Positions 40,737-48,319 of a DNA stretch of 48,319 bases are shown piece after piece; positions within the stretch are counted from its first letter, which is position 1, and each line of letters opens with the position of its first letter. Source of the DNA: Chara braunii. Its lineage: Eukaryota; Streptophyta; Charophyceae; Charales; Characeae. A program made the translations under genes and the position numbers. The notes beneath the pieces are model-generated. The model saw only the letters and a program-made list of their open reading frames with translations. It did not search any database and was not told where the DNA came from. The stretch is from the NCBI GenBank assembly GCA_003427395.1, contig BFEA01000046.1:3971125-4019443 (forward strand), in the 5' to 3' direction.

Positions 40737-42234
40737 TTAATCCCAAATGATATCGACCATCGGCTCAGCTTCTACGGTCGTTATCTCTAATCCATTGAGC
40801 ATGATAACGGCTCGTCGCATTCCCCCTGATGAGTCCCAATTCACCCGCTCTCCCTGTGGTCCGAATATCTCTCCCTTTAATGACCTGGTGCATCTTCTTT
40901 TTAAGATATCATGGTTGAGCTTTGGACAGGCGTGCACATAATGTCCCATCGCGGTGCAGTACTTGCATTGCTCGTTAGCAGGATCTCTCCGCCCGAATCC
41001 CCGGTTGGCTACACCTGGCGGAACCACAGCTTCCTGGGGAGGGCGGGTCGGGATGCTTGCGCCTGCATAACCAGTAGCGCGCCCTCCATCCTTTCAATTT
41101 TATTGTCGACCCCGTCCACCCGCTCATGTAGACTTTCAATCCCCTTCTTTACCTTGTCGCCTGTTCTACCGGTCAGATCTATGACCTCTCCTTCCTTAAG
41201 CAAGGCCAATGTCTCCGTCACTACCGTCTTTTCGGCGAGATCCGTTACCGTACTGAAATCAACATTCCTAGTGTTTACAAATTTGCTCGTTTGTTGGTAA
41301 GCCGACAGAATCTTGTCCTTGTCGAACTCGGAGAACTGCCTGAGGAAGTACTTACTCATTATTCGGTCTGTAACCCCGGGGATTCTTAGTGCTACCAAAG
41401 TAAACCCCCGTAGGAAGTCATTGTATGTCGCGAAGTTCTTCCTCTTGACTGCCGCTAAATCGGCCTCCGTTGCCATCTTCTCTACTGCCAGATACTTTCT
41501 CATCATCACATCCCGATTTTCTTTCCAAGACCGGCTCGCGACCACAATGGTCATTATGTCGCGCTCTAGGCTGAAAGACACATGTTGCCCCAGGTGGTCC
41601 ATTTCTCTTCTTCGGTCCATTTCAACAACGCAGCCAGATTGTCGTAATCTATCAGGAATTCCGTGATGTTCGCCTCATCAAACGTCAACTTTTTCTTAGC
41701 ATCCGCTAGGTAGCCTTGATTTTTGTTTAGTGCTCGCGCTAGGGACGACACTACCTTCTTAAGGCTGCCCTCGGAGTTGCTGGCCTCGCCTGCCATACTA
41801 TTATTCGGACCTTCCGTGCCGGCCTTCTGTCCCTCCCTGGTTTTCATAGTTCCTTCTGGGTCAAACCATCCCAACACTCTTTCCCTAAGGCTCCAAAGTC
41901 CTTCGTATCCTCGTGTTACTGCTGGCGTGGTCTGCAGGCGGCTAGCCCTACTATCCATGGTTGGCGGAGTCGTAGCCTTTTTTGCTTCCATCCCCGGAGA
42001 GTTTTCTCTCTCTTTCCTTCTCTTGCTCGACGTTTCCCCACGTTCACTACATTTATCCCCTTGTCCAGTCCCACCTCGGCTGACTCTCTGTCCGTCCCAG
42101 GGTTCCTCCTGCAGAGGGCCTTCTTCGTTTCCAGTTATCACTTCCTCAATCAGTCTTGCCTCGTATTCCACGGTCTTTTTTTCTATCTCGGCTAGTTTGC
42201 GCCTCGCATCCGTGACCCTTACTTTCTTAGACAT
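40737..42234 (-). pseudogene. Gag (copy R), full length in three frame pieces
   Basis: Pieces: 41566-42234 (N-terminal: MSKKVRVTDARRKLAEIEKK, a polar linker, then KLTFDEANITEFLIDYDN as the start of a Ty3-like capsid), 41009-41620 (capsid continuation and the helical region) and 40737-41027 (zinc knuckle C-x2-C-x4-H-x4-C in EQCKYCTAMGHYVHAC). Frameshifts near 41600 and 41020 break it. Together about 500 codons, a normal Gag size. It lies downstream of P4 and directly upstream of protease. Confidence 0.75.
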
Positions 42235-42282
42235 GGCTCCTTCCGAGTTTCAGGGGCTTATCCTATCCTTATTTCTGCCCTC

Positions 42283-42483
42283 CTAGGTCTCCTGAATCCC
42301 TTGCCTGCTTTCCCCGGCTTTCCCCGAACTTTCTCCTGTGGAGATTTTCTTCCGGTTCCCTTTGGTACCATCCGGATTTATCGATTCTCTGTCCTTCTGC
42401 CCCCCTTCGCTTTGTACGGCACTGCCTCCTAAGCCTGGTTCTCCTTCACTTTTACAGTTATCTGTCTCCTCCTCCGTTGTCAT
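42283..42483 (-). other. Short open frame in the gag leader
   Basis: From ATG at 42483: MTTEEETDNCKSEGEPG, about 66 codons, hydrophilic, ending at a TAG at 42283-42285. It may be an upstream open frame or the decayed natural start of Gag, since it is in phase with Gag apart from two stops. Copy L lacks this region. Confidence 0.35.
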
Positions 42484-42949
42484 TTTGCCTCGTTCTGCAT
42501 AAGCCAAAGAATTCCCAGGACACAAGCAATGCGAGGTATTTAGGTTCCCTAGGCTCCTGACTCTGTTGGCTTATCTTTATAGCCCCTTTTCCTATCCCCG
42601 TTTCCTGATTGCCCTTCCTTAAGGAGGAGCCACGACTGGCTCTGCCGCCCAGCCGAGCTATGAGCGTGACTTGGCTTCCTTTGTCACAAGCTCGTTTATA
42701 GTGCCCTTGTCCCGTCGGGCCGATGCGAGGGAGTCCGGGTTAGGCATTCTGCTAGGGAAAATCTTCCCGAGCAGTGTTTCCTATTTTTGACCTTCAGGGT
42801 TATAGTCAATCATTAAGAGTCTACCCCCTTCTTTGTTTTTCTAGTGGGTTTTAGCCATCCGGGTCCGGGACCCCTTTCTTATTCCCATCGGCGAACTTCC
42901 GTACGCAGCGAACTATACTCGATCTGCCCTATTGGCCTGCCTGCGGATG
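42484..42949 (-). other. P4-gag intergenic region
   Basis: No gene seen. It is present only in this copy because copy L is missing the stretch from P4 to mid-gag. Confidence 0.4.
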
Positions 42950-43774
42950 CTAGTCCCGCTCTCGCCCTCGCGGCTCTTCTGGTTCGGTCGGCTCCTCGAA
43001 TAGTTCAGCCACCCCTGCTAAATAACTCTCTCCTATCTCAATTTCCCTCTTGATTATGCGTTCGCATCCCGCCCAGTCTCGCCGTGGCGCCCTAAACATC
43101 AGGATGTGGATGACTTCCAGTAACTCGTGGGCCCTGTTTCCCCAGAACGGCCCATGCTCCACAGCGACATCGTAGAACATCCCAATGGTAGGGGAGGGAA
43201 AGTGGCCTGCCCAGACTATCGCTGAGTCTGCCAGCTCCCGCGCCCTCGTGAGGCTTCCGAAGACGAGGTCTATCATAAAACGGGGCACCCGGCATCTCAG
43301 CGGTGTGGTCGGTGCCCTGAACTCCCTCCAACCTCTCATTTCCACCCGGGTAAGTAAGCCCACGTTCCTTCCACTCCTGACTGATTGTCCTACCCGGGTC
43401 AACGTCCGGGCGGCCCTTCGAAAGACCGGTGCCAGCTTATGACCTTGTGCTATTTCTACCCCCAAGGAGTGTCAGCCGATCTCAGGCAGATGCATGGTCC
43501 CGGTAACTTCCAGATCGGATTACAGATCGTCCCCGGGTCCTCGATTGAGTCTCATCCCTGTCCACCGACATTCTACCAACATGAAGGCGGCGTCCCGTCC
43601 CAAAGTCACGGCCCGCCATTCCATGTCGAACCCCCGATAGGTAGAACTCGACAGGAGAGATATGTCCCATCGTCCACCGTTATTCCAAGGCGGTCCGGGG
43701 TACCGGGGCTGGTGTTCCATTCGCTCACGTCTTGCTGTCATCGTTGCCTTGGTAATTCCCTGCATAGTCCACAT
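42950..43774 (-). pseudogene. P4 of the four-paralog family (copy R), full length
   Basis: About 275 codons from ATG 43774 (MWTMQGITKA). First half: DMEWRAVTLG, FMLVECRW (E-x-x-W) and TGTMHLPEIG, followed by a TGA where the paralogs carry Trp, then GVEIAQGHKLAPVFRRA. Second half (open, 42950-43465): RVPRFMIDLVFGSLT, MFYDVAVEHGPFWGNRA, LEVIHILMFR, IGESYLAGVAELFEEP and an acidic, proline-rich tail. One further stop lies near 43520. It is the paralog nearest gag. No domain known to me. Confidence 0.6.
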
Positions 43775-43860
43775 AGAAAGGGTTACAGCCAATCCCCAGA
43801 AACCGCCCACCTACTACCTTCCTTGTCCTTCGTGATTTCATTCCTATTTTCTAGTCCCAA

Positions 43861-44652
43861 CTATCCCTCCATACCCCTGGGAGTAGTAGCCCCTTCTGGC
43901 AGTTCGTACAGCCGGTAGAGATCATCTACGTAGGTCGCGCCCCGGCCTACCTCCTGTCGGATGACTCTCCACATGGCCTCATCACTTATTTGTGGGACTC
44001 CTGGCCTAGTATTTACTACTGCTCGTAGAATGCAAAGCACCTCTCGCTCCTGTTCCTCCCTGAAAGGCCCCATCTCTAGGAAGGCCCGATAGTATTCTCG
44101 GTACATTAATGCTTCGTCAAGATTTAGCCTAGTTACGACAGTCACCGCCTGCTCCACTCGCTCTATGCCTCCCATTCGTCTTAGCAGGAAGGGTGGTAGA
44201 CTCATTCGTACGACCTCATTTGGCAGCTCGAAAACCCTCGCCGCGGCGACTTTTACCTTCGCCGTCACTTCATCTCGTTCCGGATCTGCAAACTCAAACC
44301 TCTCCCGCCAGGTTATTTGCCATGCCCCTTCGAACATTCGCACGGGGTCATCCCCGGAAGCCAAGGCAATCCCAAAGGTCCACCATCCCTCTTCCGACAG
44401 GTGTAAGAATCCTGTCGCATGTACACGCCCTGGGAGGTTCAAGTCCTCGCCCCCGAACTCCCCTCTTACACGCCATTCCAACTCCACTACTAGGTACACC
44501 GTATCTTCCACCAACTCTACCCTCACTCAGTCCATTACCGGATTGCTTACCGCATTTCTTGCCGGCTGGCTTATTTCGACCCTGCCTTCTGATATTATTC
44601 GTGGCAGGATCCCACGAGGTCTATCCTCCCAGAACGTCATTCGCCGGACCAT
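43861..44652 (-). CDS. P3 of the four-paralog family (copy R), best preserved
   Basis: 264 codons from ATG 44652, open from 44526 to the end after a single TGA at about codon 42 (TAG in copy L, so probably an ancestral Trp hit twice). Family blocks in order: VYLVVELEW, GRVHATGFLHLSEEGWW, IALASGDDPVRMFEGAW, then MSLPPFLLRRMGG, MYREYYRAFLEMGPF, REVLCILRAVV, EAMWRVIRQEVG and TYVDDLYRLYELP. No signal peptide or membrane segment. Rich in Trp, Tyr, Glu and Arg; probably a soluble two-part fold. Stop codon of P3 to start of P4: 86 bp. Confidence 0.65.
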
Positions 44653-44903
44653 CTTGCAATGTCTCCTTTCCTGCTTTCTTAGTCCGATTGCTGCACCCAC
44701 CGAGATTCCATGCCTTCCGTGTTTTAGTCTTTCGGCCCTCCCTACTTATCGTACACTAGTTCTTGCCGCTATCCCCAACTCATACACGTACAATTCTACC
44801 CCCCCTCCCATTTTCCGGTTGCTGCCACTTCCTCCTTGTTTCGATCCTTATGCACCATTTCCGACCTAATGTACACACTCCCTTTCTTATGTTACACCTC
44901 AAT

Positions 44904-45716
44904 TCACAAACACCCTCCATACTCAGGCCTTTTTCGCGGTGTTCGATCCTTTGGCCTCATTCTGTCGAACCACAGCACCTCAAATAGTTTAAAGACATCG
45001 TCTACGTAGGAGGGTGCGGTTGCCCCCTCCTGGCTAACTATGGCGTCCCAAGACTCCGCCTCTACCTCTAAGCGGTCATATCTGCCTATTCTTAGGACGA
45101 TGATGACTTCCTCGACTTTATCTCCGTAGAAGGACCCATATTTCAATGAGAGCCTATAGAACTCCTCAGTCAGCCAAACAAACTCTATATGCACCTTTCT
45201 CATGGAGTCGACTACTTCTAAAATGTGCTCAAACCCCCCAAACCACTCAGCTATGAACTCCGGTACCCAAGCCGTTATCAGTAGACTTGGAGGCTTAAGC
45301 TCCTTCCATCCTCCCATCACAACTCTGCTACTAACTTCGTCTCATCCCTCGTTGGAGAACCTCTTGCCTTCCTTTCGGGTTCGGGCCTCTTCATCCCCTA
45401 GAAGCCACATCGGGTCCTGTCTCACTGCTAACATGGTGCAAAACAGGTGTCATCCATCCTCGGAAAGAACAATCGTTCCGACTGACTCTACCTTGCCTTC
45501 TGCTATATCATCCCAACCTTCCTCTTCCCTTATTGGGTTCCAAATCCGCTCTATCCATACATACGACAAGTCCCCGGCAACCTCAAACTCAATTCAGTCG
45601 CACGTGGTCCCCCTCCATCCGTTTCCTGTTGGTATAGGCATTTATATTCCTCCTCTGAGTCGCCGTTGTTCCCAACCTTTGAAGGTGTATTCCATCATCA
45701 TTTCTTCTCTAGTCAT
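44904..45716 (-). pseudogene. P2 of the four-paralog family (copy R)
   Basis: 271 codons from ATG 45716. The first half has two stops shared with copy L (near 45595 and 45350), with blocks VWIERIW and VGTIVLSEDGW between them. The second half is open (44904-45320): KELKPPSLL, FIAEWFGGFEHI, EEFYRLSLKYGSFYGDK, EVIIVLRIG, SWDAIVSQE and SYVDDVFKLFEVLW. Same pattern as P3 with low overall identity, so the duplication that made the family is old. Confidence 0.6.
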
Positions 45717-45780
45717 TTTTCCCTTTTCCTGCACAATACCAGGTCACCCGTCCTTCCTAAGTTAAGTTACCCCACCCCTC

Positions 45781-46595
45781 TTAGAAGTCCCAGTCCTCTA
45801 TCTCTTCATCTTTCTCTTCATCACTGAAGTCGTCCTCCTCGTCGTGTACCAATTCCCTTACCCCATCTAGAAACGTCTCCCCTATTGCCACATTCCTGTA
45901 GACTATTCCCCAATGCACAGCGCTAGGGACAAAGATATTGTCTATGCTAAGGCAGTTTAGTATCTCGGCCATCTCCTCCGCCCAGTTCCCCTCGAACGGC
46001 CCCATCTCTACTGATAACCGAAAAAAATATTGCCTAGCGCATTGGTATAGCCCGAGGTTCGTCATAGACTGGCATATCCGTACTAGCCTGCTCCGAATTC
46101 CGAAAACCACATCCACTAGGAAGGGGGGCAGCACACATCGCATGGTTCTTACGGGTCCCTCATGCTTCCTCTATCCCCAAGTTCCACCCGTGCGTCTACC
46201 CTTTCTATTTTCATTTTTCATCGTCGACATGCAGCCCACACAACCTCCGCTTCTGCTTTCCTAAATAACTCGTCCGGTGTATTTCCGAGTGCCAACTCTA
46301 TGATCATAGCTTTCTCCCCATCGTGCGACAAGTAGACCCAACCCCAGGCTTCCACTGTCCCTCGGAATTCCAAATTCATTAAACTTGGGGACAACCTCGT
46401 CAAGCTGACATTATTAGTCCATACTGTTTCTATGCAAAGAAAAGCATCCTCTCCTTCCAGCATTACCGTTTGATACGCTGGTTCAAGGTCCGTCCACGTC
46501 CCATTTTCCGGGAGGACGACCGATACCCCATCCTTTACATCTACTAGCATTTCCGAACCGCTAGAATAGATCGGGGAAGGCAACCATCGCGCTAT
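45781..46595 (-). pseudogene. P1 of the four-paralog family (copy R)
   Basis: About 271 codons in two open pieces (46218-46583 and 45781-46143) with a frameshift between. The ATG used in copy L is ATA here (46593-46595). Blocks: FLCIETVW, then WGWVYLSHDGEKA, IIELALGNTPDEL, CVLPPFLVDVVFG, QYFFRLSVEMGPFEGN, AEILNCL, WGIVYRNVAIGETFLDGVREL, and an acidic tail. P1 ends 64 bp before P2 starts. Confidence 0.6.
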
Positions 46596-46946
46596 CTTGT
46601 TTTCGGCACCCGACCCCTGTTTTCATAAAAAGAGCATCAACCGATCCTTTTGGTCAGGTCAACCCTCGCCCTAGATGAGAATTATTTCAGACCCCTCATC
46701 AAGGTCTCCCTATTTTACCTCCCCATTCCTAAGTACCTCCTTCCAATAATTCCCTCGGTCGGTCATCCATTTGCCCATATTCTTTCTCTTGGTTCCATTC
46801 TAATTGACCTTTATCCTCCTTCCTTCCGATCATCTCTCACTCGTGTGGACTTAGATGGGGGAGGGAGATAGACTTAGAAATATATCTCGTCCAACAGTCC
46901 AAGCTCAATCAATTTCTACAGAGGGGGAACACATAAAAGAAAATCA
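46596..46946 (-). promoter_or_regulatory. Leader upstream of P1 (copy R)
   Basis: Matches 18668-18997 of copy L. Similarity stops at about 46940-46946, the same point where the satellite gives way to the leader in copy L. Confidence 0.4.
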
Positions 46947-48319
46947 GGCAACCTCACATACGGGTCGGTCATCTCCTCAACGGTCATCCCCAATATGGTT
47001 TTTCCGCTGGTACTATCGGCAGAGTTTTATCCCATACCTCAAGTGCAGCTCAACCGTCGTGAGCGCGGTACCCAGGTCCCGGCAAGGCATTCGCCCTTTC
47101 CTCCTTACCAAAAATACCCCATCCCGTCTTGTCGCTTCGCATATCCATACCGACACTGAGGGTTACCTTGAGTGCCTAAATACAGGGACAAAGTCAGCCG
47201 TCTGCGCATTCACTTCCATAGGTCCGAAGAAGAATCAGCCTTTCCCAAAACCATGCTACGAGAAGTTACTAATCGCCTCCGAGGCTCCGTCTTTGTCCGC
47301 ATGCAGTGGTACTCCCTCCGCCAGCCAACAGGCTAAGCCCCTCCTGAGGAGATTTCACACCCCGTCCAGCAGATCATCGAGCCGGAGCCCGTCACCGCTC
47401 GAACGAGAATGCTACTAATCAACCGACGTGACAAACTCCCGTCCGACAGCTCAGTGGCCTGACCTCCACATACGAACACACGGCAACCTACAAAAAGAGA
47501 ACAACGTTTCGCAACCCGCACTGGCCGGTGCAGACCAATCATTTCCTTCCGAAAGGCAGGACGCTCGAATCTCATCATGCAAACAGAAGTCCCAAGTGGG
47601 ACACACATAGTACAAGTGTCATTCCCTTGGTACACCGAGCGCTTCCTACCCATAACTCACAGATTTTCTCTCATGACAATAGGTGTCACTCCCCGTACTT
47701 TCATACATAGTGGTTAGTTCCTTCTCGTGAGAATCTTCAAGGGTGAGCTAGTTTTCCTTGGAGTCTAGCAACTCCCTTCATTTCTCTTCTCTCTACTTGT
47801 CTGTCCTTTCATAGGGTAGGATTGTTCTTTCTTGATGACCCGTTGTGTTCGTATTGGTTCCTTCAATCATTAAAAAGGTGCGAAGTGCATGAGCCCGCTG
47901 GGCTCAAAAGAAGAAGGGGAAAAACACCCAGTCGGTCGGATCACTCCGCCATGGGATTTTTATCGGACCCCGGCCGAAGCCGAAGGCCCAACCGCCTGCC
48001 AGGTAACCGGAGTCCTTCTTTCATACGAAGAGGAAGGGTCGACCTGCGACTTGTCCAAGGCTTCCCCAGACTGGCGAACACCAGCACCGGACGAAGGAGA
48101 GCTAGAGTCATTCCTCAAAGGAAAGGTTGATCAAGTGCATAGCATGCATGTTATACCTCCAGGCCTGGCCATGCCATGCGCCCAGCCACTATCATTAATA
48201 TTATTTATTTTTTGTATTTGACTTTTGTCAAATTTGGTAAGGAATTTGGATGTACTATTGAGGCAAATGTTGGTTAGTTTATTCCTCTGTATGACATATT
48301 TGTTTTTCAGAATTTTTGG
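46947..48319. other. Right flank, no recognised gene
   Basis: Unrelated to the element. Plus-strand open frames at 46855-47418 and 47889-48221 have no domain I recognise. The second (Pro/Glu/Asp-rich, ending before an AT-rich stretch) could be a host exon fragment. The last 130 bp are clearly more AT-rich, with a small hairpin (TTGAC / GTCAA) near 48217-48230. Confidence 0.4.

Larger units (their letters stand above)
25890..46940 (-). mobile_element. Ty3/Gypsy-like giant retroelement, copy R (minus strand, internally inverted)
   Basis: Reading the minus strand from 46940: leader, P1, P2, P3, P4, gag, protease, RT, RNase H, integrase and ORFZ up to about 34850, then satellite A. The remaining 3' region, methyltransferase relic, polypurine tract and LTR lie in 26434-34845 but in plus orientation. 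Flipping that block restores one continuous order ending in satellite A at 26430-25890. Total about 21 kb. No 5' LTR is seen beyond 46946. Every gene carries frameshifts or stops, but fewer than in copy L. Confidence 0.7.

Noticed and set aside
46855-47418. 187-codon plus-strand frame across the copy-R edge
   Set aside because: It starts inside the leader of the element, reads antisense to it, crosses the boundary, and has no domain.

Overview
The window reads as eukaryotic nuclear repeat DNA from the green lineage, not as a gene-bearing host region. The evidence is Ty3/Gypsy domain order (protease, RT, RNase H, integrase), a relic of a DNMT3-type cytosine methyltransferase, and long satellites. 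A charophyte alga such as Chara is my best guess, because methyltransferase-carrying Ty3/Gypsy elements are, as I recall, reported from charophytes. This is an inference and could not be checked here.

Layout. (1) 1-2317: N-rich, low-complexity flank with no gene. (2) 2318-22376, plus strand: copy L of a roughly 21-kb retroelement, in the order gag fragment, pol, acidic 3' ORF (ORFZ), about 4 kb of non-coding DNA with short tandem arrays and a methyltransferase relic, polypurine tract, putative 5.6-kb LTR (13057 to about 18667) ending in a 91-bp satellite, then four paralogous ORFs (P1-P4). (3) 22377-25890: unrelated spacer, GA microsatellite, and an 80/81-bp satellite. (4) About 25890-46940: copy R of the same element on the minus strand, in the order P1-P2-P3-P4-gag-pol-ORFZ, with its 3' third (26434-34845) flipped by an internal inversion. 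(5) 46941-48319: flank without a recognised gene.

The two copies look roughly 90% identical by eye. They complement each other. Copy R gives the true gene order (P1-P4 lie upstream of gag). Copy L is circularly permuted: it starts inside gag, runs through the LTR, and ends inside P4. Both are decayed by stops and frameshifts; many copy-L stops are C:G to T:A changes, as expected for methylated DNA.

The most unusual content is the P1-P4 array: four equal-sized (about 264-275 codon) diverged paralogs of unknown function between the LTR side and gag. It is accompanied by the methyltransferase relic between pol and the LTR, and by a set of dispersed hairpins inside the LTR.
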